Of a stretch of 64,000 nucleotides of DNA, positions 13,395 to 25,161 are shown piece after piece. The stretch is from Luidia sarsii. Taxonomy: Eukaryota; Echinodermata; Asteroidea; Paxillosida; Luidiidae. Position numbers and translations under genes: made by a program. The notes under the pieces are model-generated. The model was given only the letters and a program-made list of their open reading frames with translations, was not told where the DNA came from and searched no databases. The stretch's first letter is position 1; each line of letters starts with the position of its first letter. The stretch covers positions 1,177,994-1,241,993 of the forward strand of contig OX465111.1 in assembly GCA_949987565.1 (NCBI GenBank), written 5' to 3'.

Positions 13395-13760
13395 GAGGCC
13401 GCGAGTCATAAGAACAAAGCCGCACAAAGGACCTCGCTTAACCAAGCCGCTGTGCTCGCATACAGACCGGGGTACAACAGAAGGACCTCTTTTGGGGCGA
13501 GTCTGATGCCCGTAATTGGGCCGGGCGCGGCCGCGTCCAAGGCCTCGTGCGCCCAGCGCGCATGCCCCGCCCCGTCTCGCCCGTCCATATGTCACTTTGG
13601 ACCGGCCCGGCCATCAGACAAACTCGGCGGGGGCCCCCCACGGTCTGGTGTGATTCATACGATAGGCTGGCTTGCGAACTACGCTCGCTCGTCAAACGCC
13701 GATCGCACGTGGCCGGGGAACAATACGGGCCACCTCCATGACGCACGCTGTACAATGCAT
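13395..13760. other. CpG-rich patch, no gene assigned
   Basis: Marked GC and CpG enrichment (GGGCCGGGCGCGGCCGCG) against AT-rich surroundings. Several frames are open because of composition only. A promoter/CpG-island-like region is possible. Confidence 0.35.
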
Positions 13761-14863
13761 AGGCTGGCTCTCTTTGTCCCGCCAACTTTTGGGGGGAAAA
13801 AAGTGAACGAGAATATGGCCCCGATAATTTTTTCTGACTCTACTGATTTTTATTTCATGGGTTTGTGGGAAGATTATTGGTCGTTGACCGTGACTGACGG
13901 AACAAAGGTCTGGGTCGTAATGGCTTTGGGCCCATGTCTGACGTCTGTCGGGCCTGAATAGCCAACCCTGTGAATTAATGTTAGTGGCCATGGATGTGAC
14001 AAGCAAGGGATATACGGTACTTACTAGGCCAAACAATGAACGTGTTGAAACGTTCGGACTGAAATCTTACTTGTATACCCAAACATCTCACGGCAAAAAG
14101 ATTGAAATTGTCATTATGTGGGCATCAAATAAAAATACGACGCCAATTTGGAAGCGTTTGCATCAGGTTCATTCTTGCACTGGTATACACGGTGTCTTTG
14201 TGGTGTACCAGTCGTGACACAAAGGCTGTATGGAATTATCCACAGAAACCAAGTTTGGGGTTTTATTCAACAAACTTTTGCTCCCCTTCAAGTTGAAATT
14301 CCAGGATGTTGATAGTGTTACATCGCCTCTACCGTGCACTTTCAACCAACATTTACCAAGCTATCTGCAAAGCGTACACAATCACGCATCACGTGGCTGC
14401 ATCACTGACCGCCATATTGTGTGTCGCTTCATCCGGTCACAGAAAATACTTGGAATTTTGTTTTTCCCCCCACACAAGACATTGTGTGTGTGTGGGTAAA
14501 TAATGAGTTTTGCATATGTGCGAGGCAGGCTGGATGGTGTGGCGGAGTTGGCCACCCGTGTGTCAATGAGAATACCGTCGCATCGGTAGCTGGAATGTGT
14601 GGTCCCGTTGCCGTGGTTATACTTAACCCCACCGTACTCTAACCGAAGTGACCTGACCGGGTCAGGACCGGGTTACACATCCTTGCCCTCAGGGGTCCAG
14701 ATATGCCAACAATGCGCCCCCTGTGCGTGACTGCGGGTCAGGTCAGCCAAGGGACACGTCAGTCTCTCGGGCGTGTTGCCAGACTGCCCTCGACTTGTTC
14801 CCAGTCGCTCGTGTGATCTTGATGCGCGCGTCAGGTTTATAAAGGATGTGGGAATATGCTAAA

Positions 14864-15046
14864 CGCAGTGGCTGTTGTTACGGCAGTCGTCCGTGTGGTT
14901 CCCTCACTTCAAAGTATTCGTCAGCATTGCAGGCTGGTTGAACCAGACTATTTGTTGACAGTCTGGTTCCAAGAGCTGAACACCTTGACAAAATACCGTT
15001 AAGTCAGGGAACCATACGGACGACTGCCGTAACAACAGCCACTGCG
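14864..15046 (+). mobile_element. Mutator-like MITE, copy 2 (183 bp)
   Basis: Same 183-bp length and orientation as copy 1. Termini CGCAGTGGCTGTTGTTACGG and CCGTAACAACAGCCACTGCG, with a perfect 9-bp target duplication TATGCTAAA (14855-14863 and 15047-15055). Confidence 0.93.
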
Positions 15047-16121
15047 TATGCTAAAAGGTGAGCTAAAGTCCCTAAAGATGCATGCATCTTCTGATTTACT
15101 TCGTTGGGAAACCAAGTTAACCAGCCCATTGTCGTAGTGACTCGTATTGACTTGCTATTGCAATAATATTCGCGGTTCCTGTAAGCGATCACCGTTGCAT
15201 AATCCATAGCGACATCGGCTCTCACCTTGCAGACCAATAGAAACACAGCTCGGTTGACTAGAACAAGTCTACCAGAGCCTGCCATAATTGCATCGGCACA
15301 AAGCTATTTGTAAAGCGCCTATTTGTGCGCTTCGCCCCCCCCCCAAACCCCCCCCCCCAACTTTCAATTCCGGTCCCAGGGTGTATATAACGGTCTGTGG
15401 AAATACCCTAACCATGTCGTCCTTCAATCGTGCATAAACAAAATAATGTTGATGCTTATAGCGACTCTATTATTAGACTTTCAAAAACGACTTTCATGCC
15501 TTAATTGTACTTTAAAACGGACGAAAGAAAGAAAGACAAAGCCAGAGCCTGAGCAGGGTTTTGGAAAAGAATCTGGTCTGGATTTCAGAAAGCCATACGA
15601 TGCATAGTAACTCAACTTGCGATGAACAACCCATGCATCGTTAGTTGCAAAAGGCCGTATGGTTTCTGTGCATCGCTCATCGTCTCGCGATCTGCCGTAA
15701 GTTACAAATGGGTCCGTTGAAATCGACCATGGTCTCCCTATTTACGGCGCTAACACTCTGGCGCTGTTGTGCTCCGGCCGATACACGCGATGCCCGTGGG
15801 AAGAAACCCAAGCCCACTCGGCCCTGTTCAGGGACAGGGCAGCGGTCACTCCGGAGTCCAAGTCACCGCTGTTTGCATTTGTCGCCTGCCCCCACTTCAA
15901 AATATATATAAAAAAAAGTTGGAAACCTGATTGAATTACCGTTGAGACCATGAGCGGCGGTCAATGTGTGACTGAGGGGCAGACTAAGTGTCAGTCAGTC
16001 AGTGAACTAGGCCTCGTTGTTTTGTGTTTGGCCCCCAAGTCCACTTGGTTGTGTCAACAAAGAGGGGTGAAGGTTTAACTCATTCGAGTACAAAACAATA
16101 TCAAGAAGTAGGGAATGCAAG

Positions 16122-16258
16122 GGCCGTGTCCGGATATACAGGCCCTATTGGCTGCGGCTAGAAGTAACACGCAACCCATGGGAACTGGGCTGCAGCCGCT
16201 TGTTGGCGACTTCCATAGACTCGCGTGTACTTCCAAGCCGTAGCCAATTCGGACACAG
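16122..16258. mobile_element. Short inverted-repeat element
   Basis: Ends GGGCCGTGTCCGGATA and AATTCGGACAC are inverted repeats related to those of 19474-19594. Inner copies of GGCTGCGGCT / AGCCGTAGCC extend the pairing. Confidence 0.55.
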
Positions 16259-16277
16259 GGACACAGCATAACAATCA

Positions 16278-16460
16278 CGCAGTGGCTGTTGTTACGGCAG
16301 TCGTCCGCGTGGTTCCCTGACTTCACAGTATTTGTCAGGATGTTTAGCTCTTGGAACCAGACTATCAGCTAATAGACTGGTTCAACCAGCCTGCAATGCT
16401 GACGAAATACAATCAAGTCGGGGAACCACACGGACGACTGCCGTAACAACAGCCACTGCG
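16278..16460 (-). mobile_element. Mutator-like MITE, copy 3 (183 bp), inverted
   Basis: Again exactly 183 bp, with termini CGCAGTGGCTG and CAGCCACTGCG. The asymmetric centre is in the opposite orientation to copies 1 and 2. The 9-bp flanks (TAACAATCA and TAATTTGTT) do not match. Confidence 0.88.
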
Positions 16461-19400
16461 TAATTTGTTTGACCCTTGTTTTGGCATGCTTTACGGACTG
16501 GTCTTTCAAAGTCGACCTAGCTCTTTCATTTCAACAAATTCAAGAGTTGAAGGAGTACATGTAAATCCCCTTTGAAACAAACGAATCAAACACGGGTCGT
16601 GTACTTGCCTATTTGATCTTTCACTTTCACATTGGCCTATACAGTCGTTAGCATCACCCTATTCTATCCACTTTCCTGGTTTCAAATTGTGACCTTAACC
16701 ATTCAGTAGTGAATGAATGGAGAGTGATTTCAAGCTGTGATTCTAAAACTGTTATGTTAGAGCAGTGCAGTTACATTTTGTTCGTGACTAGTGCGTGTGA
16801 AATGCTACAATGACCGTCTAGAGGGTCTCGTTAATTCCTCCTTCCTAGAAATGTTTTGGCAATCGGTGTCAACACTTTCTCAATGCCACTCTTCTTTAAA
16901 CATGGCTTTTCTGCTCCCCTAGCCGTTTCGCCGAACTCGCTTCAGGCCTAATGGCTTCTGTGAAAAGAGAATCGCCACTCACTGTCTATGGGATCGTGTT
17001 GTTGTGGCACGTCCGGAGATAGTCTACGGTATCTCTGAAGTGCCATCACCATTGATTGTCAGCTATATCCTGGATAACGCTAATACCATACCAGCCGTTG
17101 AAAAGGCTATAGCTCTGATGAAAGTGCAAGCTTTTGAGTTGGTGAAACGGCAATCTTGATTTGCCCTGATGGGGGTCGAGGCCGTTCCGAACGTGTCGTG
17201 CGAAAAGATCGTCACAGTAGCCTTATCTCTAGAAGGCGTTGGTCTCAGTCTGATGGTCAAAGGCAATGGTATTTTAACGGGTGAATAAAGGCCACACAGT
17301 GGTTACGATACGATATCTAACCAGAGATTGGTAATCTCTGCTTCACTTGGCTACACATTGGTTTTGATATATTAAACCACTATGTGCTCATCGTATCCGG
17401 TGTTCTTAGTGAACATGCGTGGCTTTATTTGACTGTCTGAACAATCCAAACATAATGCTTTGCATTTTGGTTGTCTAGTACTATACAGATTCGTCATTAG
17501 GTTATACATTTACGATTCTTCACTTCCCTGTAATTTGTATTTGTATACCAGTAATACCACAACCTTCGCTTCCTGTACGTTGAGTATCGGTGCAATAGGA
17601 TCGCGTGTTTTTAATTTTGTATATGCAAAATCGCCCAAAACAAGGCTGAAAAGCCACTCAATGTTAAGGGCTAAAGAAAGAAAGAGAGAAACTCAGGAAG
17701 GCTGGATCGAGATAGGAATAGGCAGGGGGAAAGCAAGAAGGGAATTCCAGATGGAGGCAGAACGAAGGAAGAAGCTGTTCTTGGGAAAAATAGAGTAAAA
17801 AGCTTATTAACGAATCGACGATAGCACAGTCAATGTTGGGTGTAGTACGTACTATTGGTGTACAACGTATTAGTGGTTCCGTGGATATAGGGGTGTTTTG
17901 GCGCGGTCGATTTAGGCGCGTCGGCAATATTTGTACAACCTCCATTTCTGTGTACATGTAGATTCACAGGACCGAGAGGGGCTGGGGTGGGTAACACTGG
18001 GTATAGGGGGTTAGAAATGAGGCCACCTGGGTGTGGGGTGTAGGGGGGCTTTGTGGGTTTCAAGGTCCACAGCCTAGGGCGCTACAGCGGTAGTAATGGG
18101 AAGGGGTTTGGCCGGTCTGCTCCCTCTCATTGTGCTGTTCTTAACACTCAATTGGTTCAGACTGGTGACTTCAATACCTCCAGGCCCAAAAACTTGCATA
18201 TATAATCCTTTGTCAAACCAGTTCGTATCTTGCTTCGTTCATTGCATTGTGCTCATATATTCAAAATGCTACACCGCCGTCTGTATTGTTGCTTATCCAC
18301 CCAGAATAAACCCAAATCTGAATAGCTAGCTCCTAATTTGATACTGACTATATTCATACGATAGTCATAGGTCATTACCTCCGGATCAAGTCGATATTTG
18401 GACATCTGACGGGAGACTGGGGTTCTTGCTTTTGAAAGTAAGCGTTTATTTCTCAAGTGCAGCAGTCAAGGGGGCTTAAAGTGGGTCTGGTTTTGGAGAC
18501 TAAGAGTGCAGTGACTGAAGCGGCCTCCTTTAGTAACCATCAAACTGGACCTGGAAATATAATGATCTGTGTGGGGAGGAAGTGATTAGTTATAGTCGTT
18601 ATACAGTCGCTCGTTTGATAGTTTTCAAGCAAGTCAGGCCCACTCAGAGAAACGCAGCTACTGATATACTGTGATATATAATGGCTACGTTGATGTATGA
18701 CGTCATGCTTCCTCTTGTGGGCGGAGTCCAGTGGACACTGGGTGGGGGGCTTCCAACTTAATACGGCCAGCTGCTGTGCGTTTCAGTAGAACCAGTTTTA
18801 TTTGTGAGACTACAAAAATAGAAAAATGATATATTGGGTAAATCACCTTTTTGCGAGGCATTTCTTTAATAACAAGTGTCTGCGCAGTTTTAACCGACGC
18901 TATACAATCATCGGATCTAGTTCCTGATTGAATGAAATCTTTGGTTTTTGTTTTTAAGTGAATACAAGGTCGGACCTACACTGTCTTGTCAACACTGTTT
19001 TTCTTTAATTCATACAAGGAGGCATTTGCCTGTAACGCATTTTGATTGTCTAATCCAAGGAACAGTATTCCTTTCGAAACCACTTGAACTTTCATTTTCT
19101 GAACAAGGTCTATAACCATAATGGTGTGAGTGTGAGACCCCACGAGCCTCGCTTTCAATCACCAGCCTCGGATGCGGCACCACCCCTTCCTGTCTGCTCA
19201 CGTTTCACGGCCAGCAGCCAATCAGGCGGCTCTCTGTTTTTAGAATCTGAACAATGACGCATACGTTGTAATGGGGGGAGTCCACATCGCCGTACCGTTC
19301 CGTGTTAGAAGGCAGATATCTCACTTGGACAGACCCCCGGTATGTGGATGAGTGTGCACTGGCTTCTATTAATCAATCGTGTTCGTCTGGTAACCCGGCG

Positions 19401-19473
19401 TGGTTCCCTCCTGTAAGTGCACCCACTCTTACGTTTCGGGTGTGCCTGACTGTTATGCATTGTTGCTTAATAA
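16461..19473. other. Non-coding, nothing recognised
   Basis: No reading frame with recognisable similarity. Base composition is mixed and no repeat family stands out. Confidence 0.5.
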
Positions 19474-19594
19474 GGCCGTGTCCGAATCTGTTGTCTAGAG
19501 CTAGGGCTGGATCTTCGCTCCATTGGAAACACGCAGGGATGCGAAGACAATAGCCGGAGCCGTATAGCTCTGGAAGCCCGTTTCGGACACGGTC
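19474..19594. mobile_element. Short inverted-repeat element
   Basis: GGCCGTGTCCGAA at the left and TTCGGACACGGTC at the right, with TAATA adjacent to both ends. It shares its terminus with 16122-16258. Confidence 0.6.
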
Positions 19595-20496
19595 TAATAC
19601 GCTGCGTCCGAATTCGATCGCTATAAAATAAAATAACCAATTTGACGCGTAATTAGTGGTATGGCAAACAAATATCGCGTGCTTCTGAGGGAAGGATGGT
19701 GCAGAGTGAAGGCAGTGGTTTTATAGGTGAGGAGGGGGAGACCTTCCCGTATCGATTTGAAGTACAATCCCGGTGATTCGTCATCATTTAGAGGACTAAT
19801 TGGCCACAACCTATGAGATCATGACAGATACTGTCTGCTCGGAAATGACTTAAGACCAGAGGTCACGACCGGCTAGACGCGGCTAATCCGATCTAAATCA
19901 GCGCATCCATGTGTGCCAGACGTGATGTCATAGGTCATGTGCTAGTCTCTGTCACCTCGTAGCCTCCTCCTCGTGCTCTCCTCCTCCCCCACCCCCCACC
20001 AAGATGCACACGCTTGACTGACTACGAGGAACTAGGATGGAAGTTTCCAAATAACAATACGATGTGGGCTGTAACTTCCGAGAAAATGATACCAAAGCAT
20101 GTGTACCATTGCCCAATAGAGGGCGGTGTTTAGAAAAAATGGTAGCGCGTGTCTCGAGGAGTTGATGGGTTTTTGGAAGAGTTCCGGTATCAAACCGGGG
20201 AACTTTGAGGAACTCGAGAGTTGATGAAATTTGCGCCCCTGTTAAAAATAGTAACGGACATACCCGCTACAACAACGGCCAGTCGCCCCATTGATATGAA
20301 ACTGTTGTGCAGAGTTTTATCAAGTTTTGACAAAAATCTCAAACGCTTTGACAAACGCGTTGGTCCAACGCGACCCTTGGTCCAATTGTCAAGTGGTGTC
20401 ATCTTTGCCCAATAACAGCCCGACTACTGACATTGTGACGCCTTGTCAAAGTTCATTCGAAACTATCCATATTACTGATCCAGCCCGACGATCCGT

Positions 20497-20617
20497 TTGG
20501 CAAACGGTTTTGCCGTTTGTGCGTTTCTGCCGCACGTGTCTACAGCACACCCCTGTCAGCAATGTGCAATGGATTCTCAGTGTTCCACGGGTCCCTTTGG
20601 CGCAACTACCCTGTACT
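20497..20617 (+). repeat. Dispersed repeat, copy 1
   Basis: About 115 bp nearly identical to 28641-28755. Starts with GCAAACGGTTTTGCCGTTTG (itself partly palindromic) and includes ATGTGCAATGGATTCTCAGT. Not assigned to a class. Confidence 0.8.
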
Positions 20618-20725
20618 CCATCGCTCTATATATATACATCGGCAACCTTTGGGGAAATGTCAATGTCGACGAAAAACTGGTACTCTAACTGATCTTTGAT
20701 CTTTGATGTGTTGACTATTTGGGAA

Positions 20726-20830
20726 GGTATGCAGTCCTCTACGGGCTGGATAGCTCAGATGGGAAGGGCGCTGCATGGTACGCAAAACCAGAGGTCCGCG
20801 GGTTCAAGTACCGGTCCAGTTAACGTTTTC
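20726..20830 (+). mobile_element. tRNA-derived repeat (family C)
   Basis: GGGCTGGATAGCTCAGATGG (A box) and GGTTCAAGTACC (B-box position) at tRNA spacing, but the anticodon region differs from other copies and a mismatch breaks the T stem. A SINE copy, not a functional tRNA gene. Confidence 0.75.
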
Positions 20831-22695
20831 TCTGACATTTTGTTTTCTATTTTTTTCTCTTTTAGTTTACCTAGAAACAAAAATGATCTTCACTGTTTAG
20901 CTACAGAAGTCCTTACTGTATTCCGTTTACTTGTAACGCGATCTTGACATTCGGATCGTCGATCCATGGAGTATAACTATACAATTAGGCTATACTTACT
21001 GTAGCTATAGTATTCTTTGCCGTTTTGCAAAATGTTCAGGAATCTGAATCTAATTAAGACATTCCGGATTTCGGTTAAAAGAAAAGAGCAGCTGGGTGAC
21101 AAGAGAGATCACGCAGAACATCGGACGGGGGAAATGGTTGATTTTGCGCTATCTTTAGAATGTCCCCCTTATACCCCCGACAAGAGATGATTAGCACACG
21201 AGGCACGCGGCGACGATATTGCCCAAGATAATGTGATTATACGGGGAAAACACCGGCCAGTCCCATCAACAGGAATCTGTCTGGCTACTGGCGGTCCAAG
21301 TTCCTCCCTCCCTTTGAAAGCGTGGGCAGTTTACAGCGAAACCAAATTACGCAAGTTAACGGGGACTTTTTTTTGCAGTCGACAACAGCCGGGGCACGCG
21401 TAGTCACAATTAACCCGCGAGCCTGCAAAACAAATGGCTGGAAAGTATCAATCTATATATGCCGGATTGAGTTACTGATGAACGACAGTGAAACATGAAG
21501 CTAAACTGGTTTCATGTCAAGGAACTGATGGTTGCGAAAGAAAAGGATGCTTCTATTTCTGGGTTGGTTTTTCCTCCATGGTTTTGTTGTTGTGAGTGAC
21601 ATGACGGCTGGTCGTGGTGTAATGCGATAGTTTCCTGTGAACGGACTTTTGGTTTGTCTATTTTCTGATGTGCCCGCTGTGAGTGGACAATGGAAACAGC
21701 GCCCTCGCTTGGTGGCTGCGTGGTCGTCAGGATGTAGAAGGGTGTTGCCCACCAAATCGTGCCAAGATGTAGTTCCGCCGAGCTGATCATCATAAAAAGG
21801 TCACCCCACAACCTGTACTTAATAAGTAGTCTTTGGAGGATAATTAACTCGTGTATATTGTGTCATGGGTGTTCTATTCAGGTTTTGTCGAAATCGGAAG
21901 GTTCAGCCAATTTCGGGGACTTAAAATTTATGGTAGGGCTTACACAATTTGACTTCTGAAGTGAAAAGAAGAGAAATTGGCACGCACTGAATTTGGGGAA
22001 ATTTGAAGGGTGACAACTTGTTGAGGTAATTAGTAGAAAAACTATTTTGAAAAAAAGAAGAAGCTACAATTTACCAGTGCCGTCACAGAGACTGAGATAC
22101 TTCTGTCTAAGAAATGATTACGGGTCAACTCCCCACGGACCGACCGCAGGGCCGAATATGTGGGTTAATCAGAACATAATTATTGATAACGAATAGATAG
22201 TCAGTCAGTGGGCGAGTAGGTCGAGGGCCGAGTCGAGTTGAGGGGTCGAGTTGACCTGTTTCGTAAGGACGATCCGTGTTTTATCTGACTTGAAGTCATG
22301 TTTTTGCACTTTATCGCTGCTGATGTATAATATATAGCGTGCCGCCCCCTGCCCCCTTCGGCGCTGGAGTGGGAAGGGGCGCCCTCAACGTTCAAAACCA
22401 TGACCCGTAGTCATCGTCCCTAAGCCTAAGGCCCTTTAGTTTACGAATCCAGGGATCAGGCTCGGGCTCAGGCTTCGTCTCCGTCTGACAAAACCCGAAA
22501 ATCCAGGTTGAGGTTTGTCAGCGAATTTGAAGGTTTGTTGGCTTGACAAGAACAGAGTATTCACCAAGAAACTGCATGGGGCCAAATGCCTTTAGAGTTT
22601 CCGCCTTCACCCTTCGATCACTGGACTAGCTACTCCCCTCACCAGGATCCCTCTCTACACTACAGAAGCCCCACTCCCAGTTGGAATCCAGCATG

Positions 22696-22842
22696 CTCCT
22701 GAAGACGAACAGAGTACACTGTTCGAAACGTCGAGTTCCTCCGGTTCTTTTCAGAACCACACACACTCTCAAAAGAGAATTAATTACCGCAAACCTATTA
22801 ATCCTGCTATTCTCACCATGCAAACCTTCAAATCTCATTTAA
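22696..22842 (+). mobile_element. Family B element
   Basis: Begins CTCCTGAAGACGAACAG, then CTGTTCGAAACGTCGAG, GGTTCTTTTCAGAACC, and ends with CACCATGCAAACCTTCAAAT. The same series of modules recurs in several introns of the gene. Confidence 0.85.
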
Positions 22843-23129
22843 ACGCCTGTTCCTATATGCCTGTGACATTATAACGGGTAAGAGAAATATTATGAGCGAA
22901 GCCTAAGCCTAAGCCCGAGCCTAATTAAGCCTTCATATCGTAAACGACCACAGGGTTGGTTGTCAGTGCCACTATGTCCCGCCACTTCCTTTCATAATAG
23001 CCAATTAAGGTATCGTCGTTACGCACATCTCCCATCCATTTGTACAACTCAATGAATACAAAACCACGTCCGACAAGTTAACTTTCGTCGGCAAACATCT
23101 AGTCTAGATTTCGAAAAGTGCAAAGAATA

Positions 23130-23210
23130 TTTTGACAGGACCGGGACTTGAACCCGAGACCGGTATTAGCGTACCGGCGCTCTTACCATCTGAGCTAGTA
23201 TCCGGGACGT
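23130..23210 (-). mobile_element. tRNA-derived repeat (family C), reverse
   Basis: GGGACTTGAACCCGAGACC (reverse B box) and CTTACCATCTGAGCTAGTAT (reverse A box). The anticodon stem-loop is not canonical. Confidence 0.75.
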
Positions 23211-25106
23211 CTTAGATCATCATAAAGTGTGGACCGACCCAAAAGTAGCTTTTAATATTATTAATTAGAGGGATCGTAGGAGGCTATTTGGGTCGTGTTT
23301 TATTGCAGAATAATTGGTGCTTAGGACGACCTTGTTTCAGTTTTTGGGCGTTTTGGAAAATTGGCGGCATATCAAGTGTGGCTTTTTGAGGGCTACAGAA
23401 GTGGAGGAATGCTTCCCAATATCCTTACACGATTTCGACATCAGCTTTTTTTCTGGGAGTTATTTGCAGAAAATCCATTCAGCTACGGAGACAAACGTTG
23501 AAAAGAATCCGACAGATGAAGGTCCAAGCTACAATCTTTAGAACAGCCACACAAACTAAGAGACTTGTGCGTATTGATTTGTTTGTGTGCTTTTTGTGCT
23601 ACAATCTACAGGAGCTTGGTTTAGTGTTGTGCACCCAGCAGGGGGGGCAAGAAAAAAATAGCCCCATTAAATTGCAACAGCGCCCTCTTAAAGAATGGAA
23701 TGTTTATCTTGCCACGAGATAAACAGTGTACCAGACTATTTTGGCATATTGTTTTAATATTACGATGCGTCGTGTTTCCTGTTCCTTCGTGAAGTCTATG
23801 CAATGTTTTAAAAGACCTGTCATACACGACGTGCTCTGTTTTCTCTCAGAGGCGGCTGAGAACAATTGCTGTAATCTCGAAAACGCACGGGTGTCAGTCA
23901 CAGATGCCAAGGTAATTATTGACACAGTAAGGTAATGAGACAGCCAGCGAGGGGCCTGCCAACGATCGGATGTCATTCGATCGCGTATATAAGTGGATTT
24001 AATGGCTCGCATTCTCCGTTAACGTAAGACGTTCAAGATGACCCGAAGCGACTTGGTGAAGTTACTCCACTCCAGTCCAGGGGGTAACCTACTCCAGACA
24101 TAGACTTAAGTTACTGAGTAGTACTTAGTACCAATATAGTAATAGTTACTAGTACTACCATTACGTAAACAGAGCCCAGAGGCATTTTTCAGAGGGCCTG
24201 GATGATCTTGGTCTTGTTTACAACTCTATCAATGTTTAGTCTACGACTAAGCACTGTAAAAAAATCGTTATGATAGATTCCCCCAATGAAAAGAGGACAC
24301 ACATTACAAATAGGATTAGATGTTTTTGGATGTTTGCTGTGGGTATCTCAAGACTAAAATATTTCATTAAACTCGTTTTCCAAGGCATAATCAATGTATT
24401 CTGTAGAGGCAAAGATAGTCAGATTAACTCAGACCCGACAAAAGGGTGATTTGTCGTGTCCAAGTTACTCGGACTAAGGCAAAGACTAGTTTATAGTTGA
24501 TTATTTGCCATATTTGGGAAGGCCACCATCTACATATAACTTCTACTAGTACTAGTAGTACTAAGTGCTGTTTAGCTAAGTACAATAACATTTAACAGTC
24601 AGTACCCTGTGATTGTTGGGCGGTTGTTCTACATCATCTAATACTTTTGATTGTTTGTGCACACACACAAAACTCCCTGATCAAAAATTAAATGGAACTT
24701 TGAAGTATTTTGTTAATATGTGTTATATCATACCTTAGTCTTATGCCTCAATTATCCAGTCTTTAAATCTTTCTTTGCTGTGTTAATTACCATGGAGGTG
24801 CAACCTACCTCCATGATGTTAGTTGTTATTCATAAGGTGTGTTGACTGTGGTTGTATTATTTAAGGTGCGTTGACGGTATTCAGTTATGAGTAGGACCCC
24901 ATTAGGTTAGCTTCAATCTCAGGTGTGTAAAACCTTGGTTGGTTTTCTGCAAAGTGAGTTTTAGACTGTATTTTGGAAAAGCACTGGTTTTATTCTCCTT
25001 TTCTCACCGACTTAAAATCCTGAAACGGTTTTGCTTAGTTACGTGTGTTTTGGATTGGCCGGCAGGTTTGTCTGAGGAGACGGGAACTGTGGCTGATGGT
25101 AGCACC
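23211..25106. other. Upstream flank of the TBC1D2-like gene
   Basis: No TATA box or initiator could be fixed. A family C head fragment lies at about 24485-24530. The promoter and any 5' UTR exon are probably within or before this stretch. Confidence 0.4.
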
Positions 25107-25161
25107 ATGGCCCAGGGAAAAGTTGTTCACGCTGGCTACCTGATGCACAGACCTGGAGGAG
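25107..25161 (+). CDS. TBC1D2-like: Exon 1: start codon and first PH strand
   Basis: ATG at 25107 in the context ACCATGG, then MAQGKVVHAGYLMHRPGG, the usual first strand of a PH domain (GYL). Donor GTAGGT; ends in phase 1. The frame stays open upstream to 24939, but that stretch does not look conserved. An acceptor-like CAG near 25068 suggests that a 5' UTR intron precedes this exon. A weak out-of-frame ATG lies at 25096. Confidence 0.85.

Noticed and set aside
13452..13961. 169-codon frame in the CpG-rich patch
   Set aside because: Several frames are open there because of composition, and the product has no recognisable motif or splice context.
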